Shown here one piece after another: positions 45,083 through 53,487 of a stretch of DNA of 64,000 bases; the first letter of the stretch is position 1, and the number at the start of each line of letters is the position of its first letter. The stretch lies in the NCBI RefSeq assembly GCF_017353515.1, contig NZ_JAFMPY010000018.1, positions 1-64,000 of the forward strand, given 5' to 3'. The notes below the pieces were generated by a model. The model saw only the letters and a list, made by a program, of their open reading frames with translations. It did no database searches and had not been told where the DNA came from. The DNA is from Jiella sonneratiae. Its GTDB lineage: Bacteria > Pseudomonadota > Alphaproteobacteria > Rhizobiales > Rhizobiaceae. The translations under genes were made by a program, and so were the position numbers.

Positions 45083-46351
45083 ATGGAACTCATCCGTCCG
45101 CAGGCGCTCGCCCGCTTCTCCGGCGACGGCCGCTGGCCCCGGCAAAGCACCGACATCGTCGACTGGCTGGTCCAGGACACCGCAGGCTATCGCTACATCG
45201 ACGAGATCTTCCAGATGCTCTGCGACAGGCTGCTTGCATCGGGGATCCCGATCGGCCGGGCGACGCTGCATTTCAGGATCGCCCATCCGCAGTGGTTCGG
45301 AGCGCGGATCACCTGGCTGAAGGGTGTGGGCGAGGCGGAGATCGAGACCTTCCAGCACGGGACGCTGGATCTCGTCGGCTATGCGACGAGCCCGGTCGCC
45401 AGGGTGCATGACGGCGAGGAGGAGGTGCGCTGGAACCTCGAAGGCGAGGATGCGGCGTCGAATCCGTCGACGCTGCTCGAGGATCTGCGCCGGCGCGGGC
45501 TGACGGACTACGTCGCCTGGCCGCTGAAGCACACCTTCGATCGCCGGCACGTCATCACCTTCGCGACGGACGCGCCGGGCGGCTTTTCGGATGCCGACCT
45601 CGCGGCGCTTGCCGACCTCCTGCCGGCGCTGTCGCTGGTCAGCGAGATCCGGCTGAAGAACCGGATGGCGCGCACCCTTCTCGAAACCTATGTCGGGCCG
45701 CATGCCAGCGACGAAGTGCTGGCCGGGGCGATCACCCGCGGCAGCGGCAAGACGGTCTCCGCGGCGATCATGGTCTGCGATCTCAGGGACTTCACCCGCA
45801 TCTCCGAGCTCTGGCCGCGCGACGACGTCATCGAACTCCTCAACAGCTACTTCGACGCGATCTGCGAGCCGATCGAGGCGAATGGCGGGGAGATCCTGAA
45901 GTTCATCGGCGACGGGCTCCTGGCGATCTTTCCGCTCGACCGGCCGACGGCCTGCGACGACCTGCTGCGGGCCGTGGCGGAGGCGCGGCGCTCGATGGAC
46001 GCGCTCAACGTCGAGCGGGCGGGGCAGGGCCGCGACGTGCTGCGCTACGGCGTCGGCATCCATCTCGGCGACGTCATGTACGGCAACATCGGCTCCCGCC
46101 GGCGCCTCGACTTCACGGTCATCGGCCCGGCCGTCAACGCCGCCTCGCGGCTGGAGGGGCTGACGAAGATCCTGCAGCGGCCGGTTCTGGTGTCGCGGGC
46201 CTTTGCCGAAAGGGCGAGCTGCCAGACGGTGCTGGAGAGTCTCGGCTCCTATCCGCTGCGCGGCCTCGACGAAGCCATGGAGGTCTTCGCCTTCGTCGAC
46301 GACGACTGCCGGTCGGCCGAGGGTCCGGAGCGGCTGGCCGCCGCCGGCTGA
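45083..46351 (+). CDS. Class III adenylate/guanylate cyclase
   Basis: A 422-residue soluble protein. The N-terminal half (about 1-205) has a GAF-like sensor appearance, with no membrane span. The cyclase domain is at about 225-405. Metal-binding aspartates are in VCDLRDFTRISE (about 232) and GDGLLAIF (about 278); lysine of EILKFIGDG and aspartate of RRLDFTVIGPAVNAASRLE (about 345) fit adenine selection, so cAMP is the likely product. The gene lies between chvI and pckA; a link to carbon control is inference from position. Rhizobia carry many such cyclases and their inputs are rarely known. Confidence 0.88.
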   Translation: MELIRPQALARFSGDGRWPRQSTDIVDWLVQDTAGYRYIDEIFQMLCDRLLASGIPIGRATLHFRIAHPQWFGARITWLKGVGEAEIETFQHGTLDLVGYATSPVARVHDGEEEVRWNLEGEDAASNPSTLLEDLRRRGLTDYVAWPLKHTFDRRHVITFATDAPGGFSDADLAALADLLPALSLVSEIRLKNRMARTLLETYVGPHASDEVLAGAITRGSGKTVSAAIMVCDLRDFTRISELWPRDDVIELLNSYFDAICEPIEANGGEILKFIGDGLLAIFPLDRPTACDDLLRAVAEARRSMDALNVERAGQGRDVLRYGVGIHLGDVMYGNIGSRRRLDFTVIGPAVNAASRLEGLTKILQRPVLVSRAFAERASCQTVLESLGSYPLRGLDEAMEVFAFVDDDCRSAEGPERLAAAG

Positions 46352-46706
46352 TCCGCTCCGGCGGGGCCGGCCCTTCCCTGCCGCCGAAGACAGGCGAGGC
46401 GCCGCCGCGCACTGCTCTCCCGAGGCGCCTGGGCTCCGGATCGGGGTCGCGGAAAAAGCCGCCGCATCCCCGGCGCCGCCGGTGCCGGATCCTGCCCGGC
46501 ATGCGGCCGGTGGGGCCCGCCGTTTCGCCGGCTGCGAGCAAATAACCGAGCATCGAAACGATTAGAACGGAAGATGCACTTTCTAAATCGATTAAATTAC
46601 TGATATCGTTAAGCTTTATTGTCCGCGCTGCTTGCTCTTCAACTGCGCGTCGTCTATCTGTCCTCGCATCGGACGGCTGGACGACCGAGTTCTCAGGAGG
46701 CAGGTT
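46352..46706. other. 355-bp pckA upstream region
   Basis: Gene-free. The right half (about 46540-46625) is strikingly AT-rich for this genome and should hold the pckA promoter. No recognised operator was identified. The remainder shows nothing. Confidence 0.5.
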
Positions 46707-48317
46707 GTGGATCAGATCGGAACGCGAAACGCACAATGCGGGATCGAATCGACGGGCTTGGGCGAACTTTCATCCGTTCGCTGGAATCTCGCCGAGGCCG
46801 AACTCGTCGAGATCGCGGTGCGACGCGGCGAGGCCCGCCTGAGCGCCCATGGCGCGCTGGTCGCCACCACCGGCAAGCACACCGGCCGCTCGGCGAAGGA
46901 CAAGTTCGTCGTGCGTGACGAGAATACCGCCCCCGTCGTGTGGTGGGACAACAATGCCGCGATGGAGCCCGAAGCCTTCGAGCGGCTTTACGAGGACTTC
47001 AAGGCCGCCGCCAAGGGCCGCGACCTCTTCGTTCAGGATCTCGTCGGCGGCGCCGATCCCGAGAACGCGATCAGGGTCCGCGTCGTCACCGAGTTCGCCT
47101 GGCATTCGCTGTTCATCCGCAACCTCCTCATCCGGCCATCGGCGCAGGAACTCGCGGGCTTCGTGCCCGACATGACGATCATCGACCTTCCGTCGTTCAA
47201 GGCGGATCCCGAGCGTCACGGCTGCCGCAGCGAGACGGTCATCGCCTGCGACCTTTCCCGCAACATCGTCCTCATCGGCGGCACGTCCTATGCCGGCGAG
47301 ATGAAGAAGTCGGTCTTCACGGCCCTGAACTACCGCCTGCCGGAAAAACGGGTGATGCCGATGCACTGCTCGGCGAATGTCGGGCCGAAGGGCGACGGCG
47401 CGGTGTTCTTCGGTCTGTCGGGCACCGGCAAGACGACGCTTTCGGCCGACCACACGCGCACGCTGGTCGGCGACGACGAGCACGGCTGGGGCGAGAACGG
47501 CATCTTCAACTTCGAAGGCGGCTGCTACGCCAAGACCATCCGTCTTTCGGCGGAAGCCGAGCCGGAAATCTTCGCGACCACCCGCCGCTTCGGCACGGTG
47601 CTCGAAAACGTCGTCCTCGACGACGACCGCGTGCCGGACTTCGACGACGGCTCGCTGACCGAGAACACCCGCGCCGCCTATCCGCTGCACTTCATCGCCA
47701 ATGCCTCCGAGACCGGGCAGAGCGGCCATCCGAAGAACGTCATCATGCTGACGGCCGACGCCTTCGGCGTGCTGCCGCCGATCGCCAAGCTGACGCCGGC
47801 CGAGGCGATGTACCACTTCCTCTCCGGCTACACCGCCAAGGTGGCGGGCACCGAGAAGGGCGTGACCGAGCCGGAGGCGACCTTCTCGACCTGCTTCGGG
47901 GCGCCCTTCATGCCGCGGCACCCGACCGAATACGGCAACCTCCTGCGCGACCTCATCGCCCGCCACGGCACCGACTGCTGGCTGGTCAACACCGGCTGGA
48001 CCGGGGGCGCCTACGGGGTCGGCCGGCGCATGCCGATCAAGGTGACCCGCCGGCTGCTCAACGCCGCGCTCGACGGCTCCCTCAACCAGGCCGAGTTCAG
48101 GGTCGACCCGAATTTCGGTTTCCAGGTTCCGGTGGCTGTCGAGGGCGTCGAGGCCGACATTCTCGACCCGCGTTCGACCTGGGCCGACAAGCGCGCCTAC
48201 GACCGGCAGGCGGTGAAGCTCGTCACGATGTTCCGCAAGAACTTCGAGCGGTTCGCCGGCCATGTCGACGAGGAAGTGGCGCAAGCCGCGCCGGCCCTGC
48301 CGCTCGCAGCCGAGTAA
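46707..48317 (+). CDS. pckA: Phosphoenolpyruvate carboxykinase (ATP)
   Basis: A 536-residue enzyme. It turns oxaloacetate and ATP into PEP, the entry to gluconeogenesis. The kinase loop is [15 protein letters not shown] (about 232-246), the metal site includes VGDDEHGW, and [15 protein letters not shown] is conserved. I start at GTG (46707), with AGGAGG six bases upstream and the typical [14 protein letters not shown] start. A strong terminator follows at 48344. Located beside chvI-chvG as in rhizobia. Confidence 0.96.
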   Translation: MDQIGTRNAQCGIESTGLGELSSVRWNLAEAELVEIAVRRGEARLSAHGALVATTGKHTGRSAKDKFVVRDENTAPVVWWDNNAAMEPEAFERLYEDFKAAAKGRDLFVQDLVGGADPENAIRVRVVTEFAWHSLFIRNLLIRPSAQELAGFVPDMTIIDLPSFKADPERHGCRSETVIACDLSRNIVLIGGTSYAGEMKKSVFTALNYRLPEKRVMPMHCSANVGPKGDGAVFFGLSGTGKTTLSADHTRTLVGDDEHGWGENGIFNFEGGCYAKTIRLSAEAEPEIFATTRRFGTVLENVVLDDDRVPDFDDGSLTENTRAAYPLHFIANASETGQSGHPKNVIMLTADAFGVLPPIAKLTPAEAMYHFLSGYTAKVAGTEKGVTEPEATFSTCFGAPFMPRHPTEYGNLLRDLIARHGTDCWLVNTGWTGGAYGVGRRMPIKVTRRLLNAALDGSLNQAEFRVDPNFGFQVPVAVEGVEADILDPRSTWADKRAYDRQAVKLVTMFRKNFERFAGHVDEEVAQAAPALPLAAE

Positions 48318-48343
48318 CGTCTTTCGTCTTCCTGGGAGGGAAC

Positions 48344-48400
48344 ACGGCATCGGCCGGCGCTGCGGCGACGCAGCGTCCGTCCGGTGCCGTCGCGTTTTTT
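48344..48400 (+). terminator. pckA terminator
   Basis: A branched hairpin: ACGGCA and CCGG (48344-48357) pair with CCGG and TGCCGT (48381-48390), enclosing CGCTGCG/CGCAGCG (48358-48375). CGCG and six T follow. It is 27 bases after the pckA stop. Confidence 0.8.
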
Positions 48401-48428
48401 GGCCCGGCCATACGCGGTCCCGGCGCTC

Positions 48429-48631
48429 ATGGGGCGGACAGTCGCCTGCCGTTGCCGGCCATCGGCGACGCTTCGATCTCCCCCATTGCTGGAAATGGTA
48501 TTGCGGGGAATGGCTGGCACCCCGCGGGGCTTGGCGCTCTCGCTTGAAGCTTTGAGCCGAGCGTTCCCCTTCTGCCTGCGCGCATCTCCCCCGCCAGAGC
48601 GGAGGTCAGGCCAATCGCCAGGCAAAGCCCC
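48429..48631 (-). repeat. Dispersed repeat family B, inverted copy
   Basis: Read on the minus strand, this has two segments that recur at 49389-49485: an outer GGGGCTTTGCCTGGCGATTG followed by GCCTGA, and an inner GGGGGAGATCGAAGCGTCGC followed by CGA. Here about 100 bp separate the segments. It fills most of the 356-bp gene-free stretch between pckA and arfB. Confidence 0.5.
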
Positions 48632-48673
48632 GACGTCGAGCGATTGCCCCGGCCGATGGGTGGCGCCGGCCGC

Positions 48674-49108
48674 TCAGTCGGCGACGCGGCCGCGCATCGC
48701 CTTCACCTGCGAGCGGCCTTTCTTCGCCTTCAGCCGACGCTCCACCGCGCCCCGCGAGGGACGGGTCTTCTTGCGCGGCGGCGGGGGCGGCGTCAGCGCC
48801 TCGCGCACGAGAGCGGCGAGGCGTTCGCGCGCATCCTCGCGATTGCGCTCTTGGCTGCGAAACCGCGAGGCCTCGATCAGCACTTCGCCTTCCCTGGTCG
48901 CCCGCTGGCCTGCGAGACGCAACAGCCGGCGCTTGACGTCGCCGCTCAGCGCCTCGCAGGCGGCCGCGCGGAAACGAAGCTGGACGGCGGTCGCGACCTT
49001 GTTGACGTTCTGCCCGCCCGGCCCCGAGGCGCGGATGAACTGCTCCTCGAGGTCGCCCTCGGGAAGGACGACGGACGCGCTCACCCGCAAGTCACGCGAT
49101 TCCGCCAT
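48674..49108 (-). CDS. arfB: Alternative ribosome-rescue factor ArfB (peptidyl-tRNA hydrolase)
   Basis: A 144-residue protein. The catalytic ASGPGGQNVNK (about 28-38) is the release-factor GGQ loop, and the C-terminal tail (about 108-140) is rich in Lys/Arg, which enters the mRNA channel of stalled ribosomes. This matches ArfB/YaeJ rather than full release factors, as no stop-codon reading domain is present. It frees ribosomes stuck on broken mRNAs. It is flanked on both sides by repeat-rich gene-free DNA. Confidence 0.93.
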   Translation of the reverse strand: MAESRDLRVSASVVLPEGDLEEQFIRASGPGGQNVNKVATAVQLRFRAAACEALSGDVKRRLLRLAGQRATREGEVLIEASRFRSQERNREDARERLAALVREALTPPPPPRKKTRPSRGAVERRLKAKKGRSQVKAMRGRVAD

Positions 49109-49159
49109 TCCCGTTCCCTCGTCCGGCCGTCGCTTCGTGGTAAATCATCCGACGTGAAA

Positions 49160-49249
49160 CTAGTGGATTGAATTTGACATTTGAGTCCCGACCGGGTCGG
49201 GCGTCGTATCAAATGTCAAATTCGAAAAATCCACTAGGATCATAATCTT
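49160..49249 (-). repeat. Palindromic repeat element, family A, copy 2 (complete)
   Basis: A nested palindrome: CTAGTGGATT (49160-49169) with AATCCACTAG (49228-49237), GAATTTGACATTTGA (49170-49184) with TCAAATGTCAAATTC (49209-49223), and CCCGACC/GGTCGGG at the centre (49187-49201). The flank on the minus strand, ATGATCCTAGTGG, matches the flank of copy 1. Confidence 0.8.
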
Positions 49250-49251
49250 GG

Positions 49252-49327
49252 CTCGTGGTCTTTCGATTCCGACATTTGCGGCGCGATCTCCACAAGATGG
49301 TACCAAATGTCGGAATCGGACCACGAG
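49252..49327. repeat. Palindromic repeat element, family A, copy 3
   Basis: CTCGTGGTC (49252-49260) pairs with GACCACGAG (49319-49327), and CGATTCCGACATTTG (49264-49278) with CAAATGTCGGAATCG (49304-49318); three unpaired T lie between the left arms. The core CGACATTTG is shared with copies 1 and 2, the outer arms differ. Confidence 0.75.
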
Positions 49328-49388
49328 CGGATTGCGGTCGGCCGGGCAAAACGCCGCGGCGCAATGACAGTGGATCGCCGTCTGAATT

Positions 49389-49485
49389 GGGGCCTTGCCG
49401 GGCGATTGGCCTGATCTTCCCCGCAAGGGGAGAGATCGTTGCGTCGCCGACGGCTCTTGCCTGTGGGCGATTGCCCCGCCCCATC
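49389..49485 (+). repeat. Dispersed repeat family B, direct copy
   Basis: GGGGCCTTGCCGGGCGATTG, then GCCTGATCTTCC, a CCCCGCAAGGGG palindrome, and AGATCGTTGCGTCGCCGACG. It is the compact form of the element at 48429-48631 in the opposite orientation, so the two flank arfB as inverted copies. Confidence 0.5.
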
Positions 49486-49810
49486 GGTGAAACCGTTGCA
49501 TCGAAACGACGTATCTCGAAGGTGCCGAGGCGAGGCAGGCGTGCGGTGCCATGCCATGCGGTCGCCGCTGCGTCGAGCTGCCCACGCAAGACGTTCTGCA
49601 ATCGAAGAAAATATTTCTTTTCCTCTGACGGGGTATGTATTCCAGCCAAGATTTCCATTCAATGCAACTTGAGAGAGAAAAATCGCATCTCGCATGGAGA
49701 TGATGGAGATTCGTGCACTCTATATCATCGAAGTACTCGATATGTGGGCGGCATGATTTGAGTCGTCCCGTGCCTGCCTCGCAGATTTACGAAAAATTCA
49801 CGAAATCGAC

Positions 49811-49846
49811 TGAAGCCGTCGCCGGCGGCGATGCGTATCTCCCGCA
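49811..49846 (+). promoter_or_regulatory. ECF-type promoter of fasciclin gene 1 (candidate)
   Basis: TGAAGCCG (49811-49818), exactly 15 bases, then CGTATCTCCCGCA (49834-49846), 63 bp from the -10-like start to the ATG at 49897. The same two boxes at the same spacing precede the second fasciclin gene. GAA in the first box and CGT in the second fit the ECF sigma pattern; which sigma is unknown. Confidence 0.55.
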
Positions 49847-49896
49847 GCCTCTCCGATCGGAGGAGGTGCCGAAATCTCGGACAAGGGAGATCCCTT

Positions 49897-50490
49897 ATGC
49901 TCAAGACCTTCACCCATGCCGCCGCCATCGGCGCACTTCTCGCCGCCGGCTCGCTCGCCGCGACGGGTGCCGGATACGCCAAGGACAAGATGGCGATGGC
50001 CGACACCATGCCGATGGTCGGCGGCGCCCCGATGAGCCCGCAGAAGACCATTCCGGAAAACGCCTCCAAGGCGAAGAACCTGACGACCCTCGTCGCCGCG
50101 GTGAAGGCCGCCGGCCTCGTCGACACGCTTGCCGGCCCCGGCCCGTTCACCGTCTTCGCCCCGACCAACGCCGCCTTCGACAGGCTGCCCAAGGGCACGG
50201 TCCAGACGCTGCTGAAGCCGGAGAACAAGGACAAGCTCACCAAGATCCTGACCTATCACGTGGTGCCGGGCGACATGACCTCGGCGGATGCGATGGCGCA
50301 GCTCAAGGCGCATGGCGGCAAGGTCGGCGTGAAGACCGTCGAAGGCGAGACGCTGACGCTGATGATGAAGGGCAAGAAGCTCGAGGTCGTCGACGCCGCC
50401 GGCCATGCCGCGACCGTGACCCAGGCCGACGTCACGCAGTCGAACGGCGTCGTCCACGTCATCGACCGCGTGCTGATGCCGAAGATGTAA
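49897..50490 (+). CDS. Secreted fasciclin (FAS1) domain protein 1
   Basis: A 197-residue protein with a signal peptide (about 1-28, cleavage after a GAGYA stretch) and one FAS1 domain (about 60-195). The family H1 and H2 features are GPGPFTVFAPTNAAFDRLP and ILTYHVVPGDM. The segment before the domain is Met-rich (DKMAMADTMPMVGGAPMSP). FAS1 proteins are extracellular or periplasmic adhesive or surface proteins; the exact role is unknown. Start at 49897 has AAGGGAGA six bases upstream. It has a close paralogue 400 bp downstream with a matching promoter. Confidence 0.9.
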   Translation: MLKTFTHAAAIGALLAAGSLAATGAGYAKDKMAMADTMPMVGGAPMSPQKTIPENASKAKNLTTLVAAVKAAGLVDTLAGPGPFTVFAPTNAAFDRLPKGTVQTLLKPENKDKLTKILTYHVVPGDMTSADAMAQLKAHGGKVGVKTVEGETLTLMMKGKKLEVVDAAGHAATVTQADVTQSNGVVHVIDRVLMPKM

Positions 50491-50892
50491 GCGGTCTGCG
50501 AACCGGACGGGGCGCTCGCCGGGTCGTCCCTGCGGACGCCCGACGTCTGCCAGTTCGCGAAGCGGGGCTTTCGGTGACCCATCGCGGGCGCTGGAAGCCC
50601 CGCCTGTGCGACGCGGAAGGGGCGGGATCGGCATCCGGCGAAGCCTCGGCCAATCCCCTCCCCATTGCCAAAACCTCTGCGCAAGCCGGTAGCTTCTGCG
50701 GCGGAACGGATTTCTCGCGCGCTCCGATCGTGCGCGGAAGTGGTTCCTGATTATATCGTGAGGTGCGCAACGAAACGCATGAATATTCCGTGAAGTGATT
50801 TCTGTGAAGCCGCGACGGATTTTCGATCGTATCTCCCGCATCCTCCTTTCGAGAGGATCGAAAGAACAGAGTTCGATATGGGAGATACTCAC
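50491..50892. other. 402-bp gene-free stretch between the fasciclin genes
   Basis: Contains the second ECF-like promoter (50805-50840). No clear terminator for the first gene and no supported open frame were seen. Nothing else stands out. Confidence 0.5.
50805..50840 (+). promoter_or_regulatory. ECF-type promoter of fasciclin gene 2 (candidate)
   Basis: TGAAGCCG (50805-50812), 15 bases, CGTATCTCCCGCA (50828-50840), 65 bp upstream of the ATG at 50893. Boxes and spacing are identical to those of fasciclin gene 1, while the spacer and surrounding sequence differ, which argues for selection rather than simple recent duplication. Confidence 0.55.
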
Positions 50893-51549
50893 ATGCTCAA
50901 GATGATCATCCGCTCGACTTCGGCCGTTGCCCTGCTCGCCGCGGCGGCGGTCGCGACCGCCCCGGCGGCGATGGCCCAGGACACGATGAAGTCCGGCGAT
51001 GCCATGCAGTCCGGCGACATGGCGAAGTCCGGCGATGCCATGGACAGCAGCATGAAAAGCGGCGACATGCCGATGGTCGGCGGCGCGCCGATGGATCCGA
51101 TGAAGAAGATCCCGGAAAACGCCTCGCAGGCGAAGAACCTGACGACGCTCGTCGCTGCGGTGAAGGCCGCCGGCCTCGTCGACACGCTGAACGGCGAGGG
51201 TCCGTTCACCGTCTTCGCGCCGACCAATGCGGCGTTCGAGAAGCTGCCGAAGGGCACGGTCGATGAGCTGCTGAAGCCGGAGAACAAGGACAAGCTCACC
51301 AAGATCCTGACCTATCACGTGGTGCCGGCCAAGGCGACGTCCGAGGCGGCCATGCAGATGATCAAGGACGACGGCGGCGCCCATACCGTGAAGACGGTCG
51401 AAGGTGATCCGATCACCCTGCGGATGAACGGCGACAAGCTGGTGGTGATCGACGAGAGCGGCAACGGCGCGGTCGTTACCCAGGCCGACGTCATGCAGGC
51501 AAACGGCGTCGTCCACGTCATCGACACGGTGCTGATGCCGAAGATGTGA
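50893..51549 (+). CDS. Secreted fasciclin (FAS1) domain protein 2
   Basis: A 218-residue paralogue of the previous gene: nearly the same FAS1 domain (about 80-216; ends VVHVIDTVLMPKM against VVHVIDRVLMPKM). The signal peptide covers about 1-29, ending AAMAQ. Between them lies a Met/Ser/Gly/Asp repeat region (about 32-60) with units like KSGDAM and QSGDM. ATG at 50893 has GGGAGA seven bases upstream; the in-frame ATG at 50878 would place that site inside the gene. A hairpin follows at 51608. Cell-surface or periplasmic function unknown. Confidence 0.9.
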   Translation: MLKMIIRSTSAVALLAAAAVATAPAAMAQDTMKSGDAMQSGDMAKSGDAMDSSMKSGDMPMVGGAPMDPMKKIPENASQAKNLTTLVAAVKAAGLVDTLNGEGPFTVFAPTNAAFEKLPKGTVDELLKPENKDKLTKILTYHVVPAKATSEAAMQMIKDDGGAHTVKTVEGDPITLRMNGDKLVVIDESGNGAVVTQADVMQANGVVHVIDTVLMPKM

Positions 51550-51607
51550 CCGGCGGGAGCCGGCCGGGCGGCGGCTTTTCGCCTGAGCGCCCGGCAGAAT
51601 TGCCAGC

Positions 51608-51646
51608 GGGGACGGAGCGGTGCGTAACGGTGGCCGCTCCGTCCCC
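51608..51646. terminator. Hairpin after fasciclin gene 2
   Basis: GGGGACGGAGCGG (51608-51620) pairs perfectly with CCGCTCCGTCCCC (51634-51646) around 13 bases. No T run follows, so it may be a Rho-assisted terminator or mRNA-stabilising stem. Confidence 0.5.
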
Positions 51647-51769
51647 GAACCCACATCCGAGCGGCATCGGTGCGACGGCTGGTGCTGCGGGCCCGGCTGC
51701 ACCATTTCGATCTGCGATGCGATCCGGCCCTTTTTGCCCGACGATACGTCCACCGCGGAGTGACAGACC

Positions 51770-52276
<507 letters not shown>

Positions 52277-52294
52277 GGCGCCGCGATCGGACCC

Positions 52295-52312
52295 GCCGGC
52301 AGAAACGCCGGC
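52295..52312 (+). terminator. Weak hairpin after msrB
   Basis: GCCGGC (52295-52300) and GCCGGC (52307-52312) form a short stem with loop AGAAAC, followed by TTGTTC. A short, imperfect candidate terminator for msrB. Confidence 0.3.
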
Positions 52313-52446
52313 TTGTTCAACTCTTGGGAAGAATTTCGGCGCAGGCTGGGGTGAAGCGGCATTGCTCGCCGGAGCATTGAAGCAGCATCCCGGTATCGCC
52401 ATATTCGACTGGCGCGGGGGTGCCGCTTCGGGCCCCGGCGAAACGA

Positions 52447-52466
52447 AGTCGCTTGATCAAAGGGCT
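52447..52466 (+). promoter_or_regulatory. ROSE-like RNA thermometer hairpin on second hsp20
   Basis: AGTCGCTT (52447-52454) pairs with AAGGGCT (52460-52466) around loop GATCA: A-U, G-C, U-G, C-G, a bulged G, C-G, U-A, U-A. The bulge is in UCGCU, again the UYGCU motif, opposite the AAGGG ribosome site eight bases before the ATG at 52475. It has the same design as the hairpin at 15793 with different bases. Confidence 0.65.
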
Positions 52467-52474
52467 TTCAGTCG

Positions 52475-52915
52475 ATGAGCCGCATGACGCCGTTTTCCAG
52501 CCCGCTGCTGCTTGGCTTCGATAGCGTCGAGAAGACGCTGGAACGCATCGCCAAGGGCGGCGACGGTTATCCCCCGTACAACATCGAGCGCGTGCGCAAA
52601 GGTGCGGGCGAGGGCGACGACGGGACAGGCGATCTCATCCGCATCACTCTCGCCGTCGCCGGCTTCCAGCCGGAGGATCTCGAGGTGACGGTGGAGGAGA
52701 ACCAGCTCCTGATCCGTGGCCGCCAGAGCGAAGACGGCGAGCGCGAATATCTGCATCGCGGCATCGCCGCGCGGCAGTTCCAGAAATGCTTTCTCCTTGC
52801 CGATGGCATGCGGGTGATCGGGGCGCAGCTGAAAAACGGGCTGCTCCTGATCGATCTGGCGAAGCCGGAACCCGAACGCATCGTCAGGAAGATCGAGATC
52901 GCGGTCAACGAATGA
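52475..52915 (+). CDS. Small heat-shock protein, second class Hsp20
   Basis: A 146-residue alpha-crystallin family chaperone of the second rhizobial class. The domain spans about 28-125, with YPPYNIER, ITLAVAGFQPEDLEVTVEENQLLIRG and AQLKNGLLLIDLAKPEPER. It differs clearly from the protein at 15816 in the N-terminal arm (MSRMTPFSSPLLLGFDSVEKTLERIA). It should hold unfolding proteins. The gene is followed 36 bp later by a DUF1150 gene, a common pairing. Confidence 0.93.
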   Translation: MSRMTPFSSPLLLGFDSVEKTLERIAKGGDGYPPYNIERVRKGAGEGDDGTGDLIRITLAVAGFQPEDLEVTVEENQLLIRGRQSEDGEREYLHRGIAARQFQKCFLLADGMRVIGAQLKNGLLLIDLAKPEPERIVRKIEIAVNE

Positions 52916-52951
52916 CCGGGTCCCGGCGTTTGCCTTTCAAAGGAGACGATC

Positions 52952-53206
52952 ATGACCGATCATGATGCAGCCAACACCGTCCCGTTCGACCTCGCCTCGC
53001 TGGGCGAAGGCCAGATCGCCTATATGCGCCACATGTCCTCCGACGAGATCCGCGCCCGCTTCCCGGCGGCCCGTTCGATCCAGCCGGGACTGAAGCTCTG
53101 GGCGCTGTTCGGCGCCGACGGCACGCCGCTCGCGGTGTCCGACGATCGCTCGAGCATCCTTGCGAGCGCGACCCAGAACGAGCTCAGCACCGTCAGCCTG
53201 CACTGA
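52952..53206 (+). CDS. DUF1150 family protein
   Basis: An 84-residue protein with LGEGQIAYMRHMSSDEI (about 17-33) and ALFGADGTPLAVSDDR (about 51-66), the pattern of DUF1150. The family is found right after hsp20 genes in alphaproteobacteria; function unknown. AAGGAG precedes the ATG. It is probably co-transcribed with hsp20. A 10-bp hairpin follows at 53231. Confidence 0.88.
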   Translation: MTDHDAANTVPFDLASLGEGQIAYMRHMSSDEIRARFPAARSIQPGLKLWALFGADGTPLAVSDDRSSILASATQNELSTVSLH

Positions 53207-53230
53207 CGCGGCAGCCCGAGACGCGGGACG

Positions 53231-53256
53231 GCCGGCCTTCGTGACAGAAGGCCGGC
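53231..53256 (+). terminator. Hairpin after the hsp20-DUF1150 pair
   Basis: GCCGGCCTTC (53231-53240) pairs with GAAGGCCGGC (53247-53256) around six bases, 25 bp after the DUF1150 stop. No T run follows; probable terminator by position. Confidence 0.5.
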
Positions 53257-53487
53257 TCCGGCGGCGTCGCAAAGGCGCCGCGCAGGAGGCTTCGGGCTGA
53301 CCGACGCACTTTCCCATTGCCTTGCTCGCCCGTCACGGCGGACAAGCCCATCTCACCGCAAAATCCGACCCAGCCCGGCGAGATTTTCCGGGCCACCGGC
53401 AGCGCCGCCGCCGGGCCCCAAGCATCCCTCACCTGGTCTATGCCCCGCGCGTGCCCGACACGCGGAGGCGTCGGCTGATGGCGGCCT

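Larger units (their letters stand above)
49109..49896. other. 788-bp repeat-rich gene-free stretch
   Basis: Between arfB and the first fasciclin gene. Holds two long palindromic elements (49160-49237, 49252-49327), one copy of repeat family B (49389-49485) and the ECF-like promoter at 49811. Open frames here run through the palindromes and have no family resemblance. Confidence 0.7.
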
